Shown here in pieces: positions 19,121-27,174 of a stretch of DNA of 64,000 nucleotides. Position 1 is the stretch's first letter. Each line of letters starts with the position of its first letter. The notes beneath the pieces were generated by a model. That model was not told where the DNA came from and made no database searches. It was given only the letters and a program-made list of their open reading frames with translations. The position numbers were made by a program, and so were the translations under genes. Origin of the DNA: Kaistia adipata DSM 17808 (GTDB lineage: Bacteria > Pseudomonadota > Alphaproteobacteria > Rhizobiales > Kaistiaceae); contig NZ_AUHO01000010.1 in the NCBI RefSeq assembly GCF_000423225.1, positions 1 to 64,000 on the forward strand, written 5' to 3'.

Positions 19121-19166
19121 GTCGCGCGGCGGGGCGTATGCTGCGGCGATCGGTCAGGAGGTCGCC

Positions 19167-19376
19167 ATGCCCCACGGGATCGCAGCCATCGTCGTCGCCA
19201 TTACAGCGGTCTTCGTCGCCGGCGAGGCCGGCGCCGAGCGCGCGCAGACGCCGCCGCAATGCCGGAAGTCGGATCGCTGCACGCCGCCGGGCGGCGAAAC
19301 CGATGACAAGGCCGGCCAGCCGGGCGGCAAGGCGCGGCACGACACCGTCAAGAACTCGATCGGGAATGTGCGATAG
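19167..19376 (+). CDS. Small secreted hypothetical protein
   Basis: A 69-residue product I do not recognise. A near-perfect AGGAGG five bases before the ATG argues that it is translated. The N-terminus is a hydrophobic signal-like segment (IAAIVVAITAVFVAGEAGA). The remainder is polar and glycine/proline-rich with two cysteines (QCRKSDRC). This suggests a small periplasmic protein with one possible disulfide. An upstream ATG at 19107 is in frame but has no site. Confidence 0.55.
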   Translation: MPHGIAAIVVAITAVFVAGEAGAERAQTPPQCRKSDRCTPPGGETDDKAGQPGGKARHDTVKNSIGNVR

Positions 19377-19455
19377 CGCGGCGCGAAAGCGGCCGGCGCG
19401 ATGACGATCGGGTGCGGCCGCGACGCATGACGTCTACGTCAGCGGAAATTTGGGC

Positions 19456-19494
19456 AAAGAAAAAGGCCCGTCGGGGAGGAGGTCGACGGGCCTT
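19456..19494 (-). ncRNA. Cuckoo/CcsR-type sRNA hairpin 3 and terminator
   Basis: AAGGCCCGTCG (19463-19473) and its perfect complement (19484-19494) form an 11-base-pair stem. On the minus strand the 10-base loop is ACCTCCTCCC, an anti-Shine-Dalgarno sequence. The stem is followed on that strand by a T-rich tract, so this hairpin also acts as the rho-independent terminator of the DUF1127 transcript. The loop is identical to those of the two preceding hairpins although the stem differs. Confidence 0.85.
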
Positions 19495-19503
19495 CTAGTT
19501 GAT

Positions 19504-19536
19504 GGCACCGCGCGAGGGAGGAGGTTCGCGGGTGCC
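19504..19536 (-). ncRNA. Cuckoo/CcsR-type sRNA hairpin 2
   Basis: GGCACC-G-CGCGA pairs with TCGCGGGTGCC (one bulged base) around the loop ACCTCCTCCC on the minus strand. It is the middle of three tandem hairpins with the same loop and unrelated stems, downstream of the DUF1127 gene. This matches the published cuckoo RNA (CcsR) pattern in alphaproteobacteria. Confidence 0.85.
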
Positions 19537-19544
19537 TAATCGCA

Positions 19545-19570
19545 GGGAACGAGGGAGGAGGTTCGTTCCC
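19545..19570 (-). ncRNA. Cuckoo/CcsR-type sRNA hairpin 1
   Basis: GGGAACGA (19545-19552) and TCGTTCCC (19563-19570) form a perfect stem whose minus-strand loop is ACCTCCTCCC. It begins 18 bases after the DUF1127 stop. Part of its stem can alternatively join a hairpin between 19561-19567 and 19572-19578, so two structures compete. Confidence 0.85.
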
Positions 19571-19588
19571 CAACGAACTCGGAATTTC

Positions 19589-19738
19589 TCAGTATCCAGC
19601 GGCCTGCTTGGCGATCGCCTTGATGTCGGCGCGGTTGATGCCCAGATCGCGGAGCTCACGGTTGTCGAGGCGCGACAATTCGCTGCGGGTCTCGCGATAC
19701 TTCATCCAGGTCTTGTAGGAGGCAACGAGGCTGACCAT
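19589..19738 (-). CDS. DUF1127 small protein (CcaF1-like)
   Basis: A 49-residue arginine-rich protein. The DUF1127 signature is clear: SELSRLDNRELRDLGINR, followed by ADIKAIAKQAAGY. AAGGAA lies seven bases before the ATG. Short DUF1127 proteins in alphaproteobacteria bind RNA or affect RNA turnover; in Rhodobacter one (CcaF1) is co-transcribed with the CcsR sRNAs. The same order is seen here, with three anti-Shine-Dalgarno hairpins directly downstream. Expression under stress sigma factors is known for relatives; I could not identify the promoter here. Confidence 0.93.
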   Translation of the reverse strand: MVSLVASYKTWMKYRETRSELSRLDNRELRDLGINRADIKAIAKQAAGY

Positions 19739-19916
19739 CGTCTGTTCCTTTCCACGCCGGTCATCGGACTTATCAGCGGCGCCGGATTTCTCTGTCGCCG
19801 TTCTGATGAGCTGAATTTAGTCGGCGTCCGCAGGAATGAGCAGTGCGAAAAAACTCATGCCTGCCCTGCGCTGGATGCAGAGCAGCATTCGACCCTAACG
19901 TCATGGTGCGATGCAC

Positions 19917-19943
19917 AAAAACGAGCTGACGTTCACGTCAGCT
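19917..19943 (-). terminator. Terminator overlapping the yoaK-like stop codon
   Basis: AGCTGACG and CGTCAGCT form an eight-base-pair stem (19924-19931 with 19936-19943) around a four-base loop. On the minus strand it is followed by CG and five T residues. The stop codon of the upstream DUF1275 gene lies inside the stem, and the terminator insulates that gene from DUF1127. Confidence 0.82.
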
Positions 19944-20570
19944 GCGCTTGTGCGAGGCGATCGCGAGGCTGGCGGTGATGGCGCAGGCGAACCACAGCCC
20001 CGGCAGGCCGATGGCGCCATAGGTGACGGCGCCGAGCAGGGCGCCGAAGCAGAGCGACGCCCAGAGCAGCAGCACCGGCAGGAAGGCCCAGCGATCGCCG
20101 CCGCGCAGCGCCGACGCCAGGCGGTGGCCGACCTTGACCAGCGCGCCGGTGACATAGGTCAGCCCGATGCCGGGCACGCCGTTCTTCTGGAACACAGCGT
20201 TCTCGACGCCCATCGCCAGCGCCATGGCGACCGTGCCGATCACGGCGATGCTGAAATGGCCTGCCAGCGCGGCGATGGCGAGCAGCGCCGTTTCCGTCCA
20301 CAGGATGGCGGCGCGGCGGCTGCGCTGGCCCTCGTTGCCGATCAGCGCGCCGAGGGTGGCGCCGCCGACGAAGACGGCGATGATGCCGACGATCTCGGCC
20401 GCGCGGTACCAGTCCGCCATGGCGACATCGACGCCCAGGCGGGTCGTGTTGCCGCTCATGAACGAGACGAACAGGCCGCCGAGATGGCGGAAGCCCATGG
20501 CGTCGACAAAGCCTGCGGTGCCGGCCAGCACATAGGCGAGCGCCTTCTGACGATGGGTATAGTCCTTCAT
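19938..20570 (-). CDS. YoaK family membrane protein (DUF1275)
   Basis: A 210-residue inner-membrane protein with about six hydrophobic segments. The N-terminal family pattern is clear: GTAGFVDAMGFRHLGG followed by FVSFMSGNTTRLG. The molecular function of this family is unknown. It ends in its own terminator. Confidence 0.92.
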   Translation of the reverse strand: MKDYTHRQKALAYVLAGTAGFVDAMGFRHLGGLFVSFMSGNTTRLGVDVAMADWYRAAEIVGIIAVFVGGATLGALIGNEGQRSRRAAILWTETALLAIAALAGHFSIAVIGTVAMALAMGVENAVFQKNGVPGIGLTYVTGALVKVGHRLASALRGGDRWAFLPVLLLWASLCFGALLGAVTYGAIGLPGLWFACAITASLAIASHKRS

Positions 20571-20712
20571 GCGGTCGATCCGGAAACGAGGGCCGCGGGC
20601 AAGCCGATGCTCGCCATGCGGGAGGCGGTGAAGGATTGTTAACCCTGTTTTCCTAAAATTCGGTCAATGACAGTCGCCTGATGCCGCGTCGTTTCTGGCA
20701 TGGAGTCCCGCC

Positions 20713-22032
20713 TTGTTGGTCGTCCTTTCCCGCATGATGCTGACGTCGTCGCTGGTCGTGCTCTGCACCGCCGCGCCAGTCCTCGCGCAGCAATGGCGCG
20801 AGCAGCCGGACTACGGCTACGAGCCGTCGCCGGCCTATGACCAGCGCGGCTACTATCCCGAGCCGCAGGCCTATGAGCGGCCGCAGCCCTATTCGCGCGA
20901 TCCCTATGAGGTGCCGCCGCCGGCCGGCTATGCGCAGCCCCAGGCCGCGCCGGCGCCGGTCGCGTCCACGCCCGCCCCCGCCGCGACCGTGGCCCGCCGC
21001 GCGCCGGTCGCGCCGCTTCCGGCCGATTTCATCGAGCAGGTCAATTCGGCGCCGCATGGCGCCCTGCCGGCGAAGACCGACAAGCCCGATCCCGTCATCG
21101 TCATGCTGCAGGTGCTGCTCGACCGCGCCCATGTCTCGCCGGGCGTCATCGATGGCCGCCAGGGCGGCAACCTGACCAAGGCGATCTCGGCGTTGCAGTC
21201 GATGCACAATCTGCCGGCGACCGGAAAGCTCGGGCCCGACATCTGGGATATCCTGCAATCCGTCGCCGACCGTCCGGTGATGACGGACTACACCATCACC
21301 GCCAAGGACGTGGCCGGACCGTTCGTGCCGGACATGCCGAAGGACTATGCCGAGATGGCGAAGCTGCCGGCGCTGTCCTACCGCGACCCGGTCGAGGCGC
21401 TGGCCGAGCGCTTCCACATGGACGAGACCTTCCTGCGCCGCCTGAACCCGGAAGCCGACTTCAACCAGCCCGGCACGATCATCGCCGTCGTCGATGTCGG
21501 CGCCAACGCCAAGGCCAAGGTCGCGCATCTGGTGGCGGATGCGAGCACCCGGCAGCTGCTCGGTTACAACGAGAACTGGGACGTCGTCGTCGCCTATCCG
21601 GCGACGATCGGCAGCGCCGCCCTGCCGTCTCCATCCGGCATCCACGCGGTCAAGGCGGTCGCCGAGAATCCCGACTACTGGTACCGGCCGCAGGTCAATT
21701 TCCAGCAGGGCGACAACACCAAGGCGCTGCGCCTGCCGGGCGGGCCGAACAATCCCGTCGGCACGGTCTGGATCGGCCTCGACAAGCCGACCTATGGCAT
21801 TCACGGCTCGCCAGAGCCGAGCAAGATCGACAAGACCAACAGCCATGGCTGCCTGCGCCTGACCAACTGGGATGCGCAGGAGCTGGTGAAGCTGGTGAAG
21901 GTCGGGGTCGATGTCGAGTTCGTCGACCAGACGCCGACCGCCTCGGTCGCGCCGGCCGCTCCCGCCGCGCCGCGACCCGCGCCCTACCAGGCGGCCGACG
22001 GCTATCAGGAGATGCCGCCGGCGCTGCGCTGA
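20713..22032 (+). CDS. L,D-transpeptidase with peptidoglycan-binding domain
   Basis: A 439-residue exported cell-wall enzyme. A TTG start is favoured because GGAG lies seven bases upstream; ATG at 20734 has no site. After the signal peptide comes a Tyr/Pro-rich linker, a peptidoglycan-binding helical region (about 125-185), and a YkuD catalytic domain (about 270-400). The YkuD domain carries HGSPEP and the nucleophile motif SHGCLRL. It should form 3-3 peptidoglycan cross-links or attach proteins to peptidoglycan in the periplasm. A proline/alanine-rich tail ends the protein. Confidence 0.93.
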   Translation: MLVVLSRMMLTSSLVVLCTAAPVLAQQWREQPDYGYEPSPAYDQRGYYPEPQAYERPQPYSRDPYEVPPPAGYAQPQAAPAPVASTPAPAATVARRAPVAPLPADFIEQVNSAPHGALPAKTDKPDPVIVMLQVLLDRAHVSPGVIDGRQGGNLTKAISALQSMHNLPATGKLGPDIWDILQSVADRPVMTDYTITAKDVAGPFVPDMPKDYAEMAKLPALSYRDPVEALAERFHMDETFLRRLNPEADFNQPGTIIAVVDVGANAKAKVAHLVADASTRQLLGYNENWDVVVAYPATIGSAALPSPSGIHAVKAVAENPDYWYRPQVNFQQGDNTKALRLPGGPNNPVGTVWIGLDKPTYGIHGSPEPSKIDKTNSHGCLRLTNWDAQELVKLVKVGVDVEFVDQTPTASVAPAAPAAPRPAPYQAADGYQEMPPALR

Positions 22033-22152
22033 CGCGGGTCGATCGGGCGGCGCGGCCACACCGCGCCGCAAAATCCACCCCTGCCGGCCGCCGGGCTTGA
22101 AGCCGGCCGCGACCTCTTGATAGCTATCCCGATCATTTCCCGAGGATTCCGC

Positions 22153-22551
22153 ATGAACCGTTCCGCACTGACGCTGGCCCTGGCCGCCTTTTCCGCCGCG
22201 ATCGCCCTCGGCCCGAGCGCCGGCCTCGCCAAGACCAAGGCGGCGGCGCCGGCCGGCGATCCCGCCTGCAAGCAGACGCGTTGGGACCTGAAGGGCGCCG
22301 GCGCCAAGACGATCGTCGATGGCAGCGTCGACCGCGTCTGGCGCGTTTCGATCGGCGGCGTGCCGCCCAAGGCGTCGGTGGTGCTCGAATACACCCGCAG
22401 CAACGGCACCAAGGGCGAGGTCGGCATGCCGTCCGGCTACGCCACGCTGGTCGAGGGCTCGTCGGTCCGCATGATCCTGCAGTCGCCGGGCTTCGCCAGC
22501 GGCGTCGCGGTCGCGGGCACGATCAACGCCCAGTGCGGCAAGGCGCGCTAA
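22153..22551 (+). CDS. Secreted hypothetical protein
   Basis: A 132-residue product that I do not recognise. The ATG at 22153 follows GAGG with suitable spacing. The N-terminus is a signal peptide (SALTLALAAFSAAIALGPSAGLA). The mature part is probably beta-rich, with two cysteines near its ends (DPACKQ and NAQCGK), so one disulfide is possible. It is closed by a good terminator, so it is probably its own transcript. Confidence 0.75.
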   Translation: MNRSALTLALAAFSAAIALGPSAGLAKTKAAAPAGDPACKQTRWDLKGAGAKTIVDGSVDRVWRVSIGGVPPKASVVLEYTRSNGTKGEVGMPSGYATLVEGSSVRMILQSPGFASGVAVAGTINAQCGKAR

Positions 22552-22579
22552 GGCGCAACCGCCCGAACGGATCGGTTTC

Positions 22580-22615
22580 GGCCCGGCGCCCGCATGGACG
22601 CCGGGCCTTTTTCTT
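22580..22615 (+). terminator. Rho-independent terminator after the 22.2 kb gene
   Basis: GGCCCGGCG and CGCCGGGCC form a perfect nine-base-pair stem with a ten-base loop, followed by TTTTTCTT. It lies between convergent genes. Confidence 0.88.
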
Positions 22616-22624
22616 GAGGTGGGC

Positions 22625-23725
22625 CTAGCCTTCCAGGAAATGCCCGAGCGGGTTGAGCGGGCGGACGCCGTCGCAGATGATCTTGGCGATGGCGAGCATC
22701 GGTACGGCGAGGATCGCGCCGGGAACGCCCCACATCCAGAACCAGAAGATCAGCGAGATGATCACCAGAACGGGGTTCAGCGTGAACCGCCGCGCCAGCA
22801 GCATCGGCGTGATCGCCTCGCCCTCGAGGATGTGGATCAGCAGGTAGAGGCCGGCCGGCAGCAGCGCCTGCCAGAGCGGGTCGATGGTGAGCAGGCCGGC
22901 GAGCAGGAACAGCACCACGCCGGCGAGCGGTCCCATGATCGGCACGTAGTTGAGCAGGAAGGCGACCGTGCCCCAGAGCACGGGATCGCCGAGGCCGCAG
23001 GCCCACATCACGAGGCCAGTGGCGACGCCGACGGCGAGGTTCATCAGCGTGATCGTCACCAGATAGGCCGAGACGTTCTCCTCGACCTGCTGCGACAGCT
23101 CGACGACTCGGCGCTTGTCGCTGAAGCTCGGCACGATCTCGACCATCCGCCGCAGGAAGGTGTCGCCCGAGACGAGCAGGAAGAACAGGATCAGGATCGT
23201 CTCGAAGAAGCCGCTGGCGAAATGCTGCGTGCCCTTCATCAGCGTTTCCGCCAGCGTCGGCCCCGAGGCGCCGCCGCTGGCGCCGGCCACGCCGTCGAAC
23301 TGGTGCAGGAATTTCTGCAGCGCGCCGATCGGCTGGCTCAGGAAGCGCAGCCGCTCCTCCAGCCGCTGCACGCCGCCGGGAAGCTTCTCCGCCCAGGCCG
23401 TCGCCGGCCCCGACAGGGCCGCGCCGACGCCGACGATGAAGCCGAACACGGCGAAGATCAGCAGCAGCGCCGCGAGGCTGCGCGGCACCCGCAGGCGCTC
23501 CAGCAGCCGCATGCCGGGCTGGAACAGGAGCTTCAGGATGATCGCCAGGATGATCGGCAGGATGATGCTGGCGGCGACATAGCAGACCACCAGCACCGCG
23601 ATCGCCAGCAGGCAGGCCTGGATCACCAGCTTCGGGTCGGAGGCGAGGGGCCCCCGCATGGTCTCGGGCGGTTCCAGCGCCTCGGTCTCGGTGGTGGGGA
23701 TCTCGATGCGGAGGGGATCGGCCAT
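22625..23725 (-). CDS. AI-2E family transporter (PerM/TqsA family)
   Basis: A 366-residue polytopic inner-membrane protein of the UPF0118/AI-2E exporter family. It has two N-terminal membrane helices, a periplasmic or amphipathic middle with SLAALLLIFAVFGF, and conserved C-terminal helices including NYVPIMGPLAGVVLFLLAGL. The family contains autoinducer exporters and Na+(K+)/H+ antiporters, so the substrate cannot be stated. The start is uncertain: an in-frame ATG at 23758 would add 11 residues, and neither has a clear ribosome site. Confidence 0.88.
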   Translation of the reverse strand: MADPLRIEIPTTETEALEPPETMRGPLASDPKLVIQACLLAIAVLVVCYVAASIILPIILAIILKLLFQPGMRLLERLRVPRSLAALLLIFAVFGFIVGVGAALSGPATAWAEKLPGGVQRLEERLRFLSQPIGALQKFLHQFDGVAGASGGASGPTLAETLMKGTQHFASGFFETILILFFLLVSGDTFLRRMVEIVPSFSDKRRVVELSQQVEENVSAYLVTITLMNLAVGVATGLVMWACGLGDPVLWGTVAFLLNYVPIMGPLAGVVLFLLAGLLTIDPLWQALLPAGLYLLIHILEGEAITPMLLARRFTLNPVLVIISLIFWFWMWGVPGAILAVPMLAIAKIICDGVRPLNPLGHFLEG

Positions 23726-23801
23726 GGGCGATATCGCTTTCTGCGTCTGGCGTTCCATCGAAACGCCGGCCACGCGATTTCGTTGCCTCGTGCGCGGACG
23801 G

Positions 23802-24830
23802 TCAGTCGACCAAGGGACCGATCGAATCGGCGACGCTGGCGCCGCGCTTGCCGAGCGGCTTCGCCGGCCCGGTGGTGGAGTCGCGCGCGGTCTGATGCTC
23901 CATCTCGGCGTTCAGCTCGGCGCCGATCAGGATCACCGTCGCCGACAACCAGATCCAGGTCATGAAGCCGATGATCGCGCCGAGCGCGCCATAGTTTCGG
24001 TTGTAGCTGCCGAAGCTCGACACATACCAGGAGAAGCTGATCGAGGTGATGATCCAGAGGATCGCCGCGACCGTGCTGCCCCAGGTCACCCAGCGCCATT
24101 TCGGCTGCGCCCGGCAGGGGCCGAAGCGGTAGAGGATGGCGAGCGCGATCCAGACGAAGAAGCCGAGCACCGGCCAGCGCAGCCACTTGATCCAGGTTTC
24201 CGAGGTACTGCCGACCTCGAGGACCTGGAAGGCGATCGGCACGGCGACGATGAACACGATCGCGCCCATCCCGGCCGCGATTCCGAGGAAGGTGAAGATC
24301 AGGCTCTCGACGTTCAAGGCGATGAAGCTGCGCGTCTCGCGCTCGCCATAGGCGACGTTGAGGCCGTCGATCGTCGCCTTGATGCCGGCATTGGCGCTCC
24401 AGAGCGCGAACAGGAAGGAAAGCGCGAAGCTGAAGCTCAACGTGCCGCTCGAGGCCTTCACCGCCAGGTTGACCTGGTCGGCGATCAGTTCGAAGGCGCC
24501 GGCGGGCAATACGAAGGCGAGGCCGGAAAGATGGTTGTTGATGGTCGAACTGTCGGCGATCAGCCCGTACAGCGTGACCATGGCGCTGAGGCCGGGGAAC
24601 AGCGCCAGCAGGCAGAAGAAGGCCATGCCGCCGGCCAGCGACAGGACGCGGTCCTCGAGCGAACTCTCGAACACGCGCCAGAGGATGTCGCGCCAGCCGC
24701 GCGCCGGAATGTCGGCCGGGGCGTCGGCGAGCCGGCCCCTGCCGGGTTCGGCGCGCTCGATCGCCTGCTCGACGAGGTGCGGAGGCAAGCTGCCGTCCAG
24801 GAGTTCGGGGGGAAGTTTCGCGGTCGCCAT
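23802..24830 (-). CDS. YihY/BrkB family inner-membrane protein
   Basis: A 342-residue protein with six membrane segments. The family signature is present as LEDRVLSLAGGMAFFCLLAL near residue 63, with NYGALGAIIGFMTWIWLSA toward the C-terminus. YihY/BrkB proteins have been called ribonuclease BN in error; their role is unknown. It lies 28 residues' worth of sequence upstream of the AI-2E gene on the same strand. Confidence 0.92.
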   Translation of the reverse strand: MATAKLPPELLDGSLPPHLVEQAIERAEPGRGRLADAPADIPARGWRDILWRVFESSLEDRVLSLAGGMAFFCLLALFPGLSAMVTLYGLIADSSTINNHLSGLAFVLPAGAFELIADQVNLAVKASSGTLSFSFALSFLFALWSANAGIKATIDGLNVAYGERETRSFIALNVESLIFTFLGIAAGMGAIVFIVAVPIAFQVLEVGSTSETWIKWLRWPVLGFFVWIALAILYRFGPCRAQPKWRWVTWGSTVAAILWIITSISFSWYVSSFGSYNRNYGALGAIIGFMTWIWLSATVILIGAELNAEMEHQTARDSTTGPAKPLGKRGASVADSIGPLVD

Positions 24831-24917
24831 CGGCCCTGTCTTCGTCTCGATGTCCAGCGGGGCTGGTGGTTTCCCGGCCTCGGGAGGAAGCCCGTGGCGC
24901 GTCGCGCCGCCCGGCGG

Positions 24918-25256
24918 CTATTTGCCGGAGCCGGGCCGGGTGCTCAAGCCGCTGGTTCCCCCGAAGGACGTGCCGAACTTAACATAGCCGCCGATCTTCA
25001 GGCAGGCGCCGGTCGCCGGGGAGTAGGTGAATCCCTCGCCGAACGCGTCGCACATCCGGGCATAGACGGCATCGTCCGCCGTTTCCGGCTCGAGCTGGCG
25101 CGAATCCGGCGCGGCCTTGTCCTTGCCGGCGACCGGAGGCGGATCCAGCCGGAGCGCGTCGGCTTGGGCAGGGACGGTCGCGATCAGGCCGATCATGGCG
25201 GCCACCGCCAGTCCCGGCCGGGCTCTGCCCGCGATCGTCCTCCCGTTTGCTCGCAT
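24918..25256 (-). CDS. Short porin-like secreted protein
   Basis: A 112-residue exported protein. It has a signal peptide (PGLAVAAMIGLIATVPAQA) and a short linker. The segment CDAFGEGFTYSPATGACLKI followed by GGYVKFG is the N-terminal signature of Rhizobiales porins (Porin_2), including the two cysteines. A full porin would continue for about 250 more residues as a barrel; this one stops after GLSTRPGSGK. GGGAG about eight bases upstream supports the start. It is either a stand-alone paralogue or a remnant. Confidence 0.75.
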   Translation of the reverse strand: MRANGRTIAGRARPGLAVAAMIGLIATVPAQADALRLDPPPVAGKDKAAPDSRQLEPETADDAVYARMCDAFGEGFTYSPATGACLKIGGYVKFGTSFGGTSGLSTRPGSGK

Positions 25257-25439
25257 CCGGAAACTCCCTGTCAACGACGTGTCGCGGCTATGATAGCGGA
25301 GCCGGGCCCCGCATGTCATGGCGCGCAAGCGCTTTCCCGCCAGCCAATGTTCCGGCGGGCCGCATCCGGGATTTGTGTCACGCAGCACCATCCCCTACGC
25401 TTCGCGCGGGCAGTGGGATCGACGAGGGAGGTGCCGCGG

Positions 25440-27164
25440 GTGCGCAATCCCCCGGCAAACGCAGCCAACGCCATCCGCGCGAGCCTGCTCTTGCTGGCGC
25501 TGGTGGGGAGCGCCGGCCTCTCCGGCGTGCCCGCGCGCGCCGACGGCCCGCTCGATTCCTGGGAAAACGCGACCATCAGCGCCGTCCGGATCGCGATCCC
25601 CGACATGGCCGATTCCCCCGCGCGGCGGGCGCTCGAGGATCGGGTGCGCAAGACGCTGGATCTCTATCCGGGTTCGCCCTTCCACAACCTGATGCTGGAC
25701 TGGGGGCTGGGCCGGGTTCGCGCGCTTCCGGGGATCCAGTCGGTCACCCCGCAGATCACGCCGGGCGATACCGGCGGCGTCGTCATCGACCTCTCCGTCA
25801 CGGTTTCGGGCGCCGCGGTCGGTGGCGGCGAACCGGGCCCGCGCTTTCCCTATCTCTCCCAGAGGGCGGATTCGCTCCTCAAGCTCAAATTCGAGGCGGC
25901 GGGACTCGCCTACGCCAATCGCGACGCGTGGTACGGCGATCCCGACGCCTTCGTCGGCGCCAATCCGCTCGCCGACAGTCCGTCCGGCGCCGGCTGGGGG
26001 CCGTCCGTCGAAGGCTATGCCGAGCTCGGGCTGCAGGGCATCGCGCCGATCGCGCCCTCGACCTATGTCTATGGCAGCCTTTCCTACCTGCTCGCCGGCA
26101 CGCTGGGGCAGGAGCTGTTCACCGACGAGACGCGCGGGTCCGGCGGGCTCGAGGATGCGTTTGTCGGCCTGGTCACCGGCAAGACCTGGGAGGATGGTTC
26201 GCGACTGGTCGTCAATCTGACGACCGGCCGGCAGCCGTTCCAGATCGCCGACGGCATGCTGATCCGGCTCGACGCCGGCAACGGCTTCGATCGCGCCGCG
26301 CTCCAGCTCAATCCCCGCATCGCCGCCGACAATCTCTCGATGGTGGAGGCGCGCTACAACACGACCCGGCTGCAATTGTTCCAGCTCGATCCGGACGAAC
26401 TGCCGGACCTCGACAGCGGCACGATCATTCGCGGCCTCAATCTGGAAACGGGGCTCGGGCGGGTCTGGCAGGCGGGCGTCACCTATCTCCACGTGCCGGA
26501 ATCGAGCTTCGGCTACTACACGCGCACCGCGGCCGGCACGCGCGCCGGGCTCAACGTCATCGATGGCCGCCTCGCCTGGATGCCGACCGTCGAGGGGCGG
26601 TCCGGCCCCTATGCGCGGGCCGAGCTCGGCTATCAGTGGAATGACGAGAACAGTTTTCCGATGCGGGCGTGGGGTGGCTATGGCGAGCTCGGCTACACCT
26701 TCGCCGATCTGCCCTGGCGCCCGACCGTCAGCTACCGTCTGTCGAGCTTCTCGGGCGACGATCCCGATACGGCGACCTATGAGCGCTGGGATCCGCTGCT
26801 CTCCGGCGGCACGCCCGAGGAATGGGTGCAGGGCATCAACCACTACAAGATGTTCCAGGACACGAATCTGACGGCGCATCGCCTGCAGCTGCGGCTGCGG
26901 CCGGCGTCGCGCTGGGAGCTGGTGCCGCAACTCTGGCTGTTCGAGGCGAACCAGCGAAACAATCTGGGCGGCACGCTGAGCACGCTCGCCGACGGTCCGC
27001 TCGGCTACGAGGCCAATATGACCGCGAAATATTTCGCGAGCCGCAATGTCTATTTCCAGATGAGCGCCGCCGCGACCTTCCCCGGTCCCGGCGTCGCCGA
27101 CGCCGTCAACGACGCGCTGGAGCCCTGGTACAGCCTCAGCGCACTGCTGCGGATCGCCTATTGA
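25440..27164 (+). CDS. Outer-membrane beta-barrel protein with POTRA-like domain
   Basis: A 574-residue exported protein starting at GTG with GGGAGG eight bases upstream. After the signal peptide ([20 protein letters not shown]), residues about 45-125 show a POTRA-like pattern with [20 protein letters not shown] and [11 protein letters not shown]. The remainder is a series of amphipathic beta strands rich in Tyr, Trp and Leu, ending in an aromatic C-terminus (LLRIAY) suited to outer-membrane insertion. It may resemble alginate-export porins. It is followed ten bases later by a Tat-exported dehydrogenase, so the two may share a substrate. Confidence 0.7.
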   Translation: MRNPPANAANAIRASLLLLALVGSAGLSGVPARADGPLDSWENATISAVRIAIPDMADSPARRALEDRVRKTLDLYPGSPFHNLMLDWGLGRVRALPGIQSVTPQITPGDTGGVVIDLSVTVSGAAVGGGEPGPRFPYLSQRADSLLKLKFEAAGLAYANRDAWYGDPDAFVGANPLADSPSGAGWGPSVEGYAELGLQGIAPIAPSTYVYGSLSYLLAGTLGQELFTDETRGSGGLEDAFVGLVTGKTWEDGSRLVVNLTTGRQPFQIADGMLIRLDAGNGFDRAALQLNPRIAADNLSMVEARYNTTRLQLFQLDPDELPDLDSGTIIRGLNLETGLGRVWQAGVTYLHVPESSFGYYTRTAAGTRAGLNVIDGRLAWMPTVEGRSGPYARAELGYQWNDENSFPMRAWGGYGELGYTFADLPWRPTVSYRLSSFSGDDPDTATYERWDPLLSGGTPEEWVQGINHYKMFQDTNLTAHRLQLRLRPASRWELVPQLWLFEANQRNNLGGTLSTLADGPLGYEANMTAKYFASRNVYFQMSAAATFPGPGVADAVNDALEPWYSLSALLRIAY

Positions 27165-27174
27165 GGAGGAGACG

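Noticed and set aside
19463-19570. Three regularly spaced GGGAGGAGGT copies as a CRISPR or simple direct repeat
   Set aside because: The identical part is only ten bases, the flanks form distinct stems, and the spacing is about 40 bases. This is a hairpin array, not a CRISPR.
24918-25391. Longer start for the porin-like protein at 25391
   Set aside because: It would bury the signal peptide behind 45 unlikely residues; ATG at 25256 has GGGAG upstream.
23658-25439. A long in-frame extension upstream of the barrel protein
   Set aside because: It runs antisense to the AI-2E and YihY genes and has no protein-like character. The GTG at 25440 with GGGAGG and a signal peptide is the better start.
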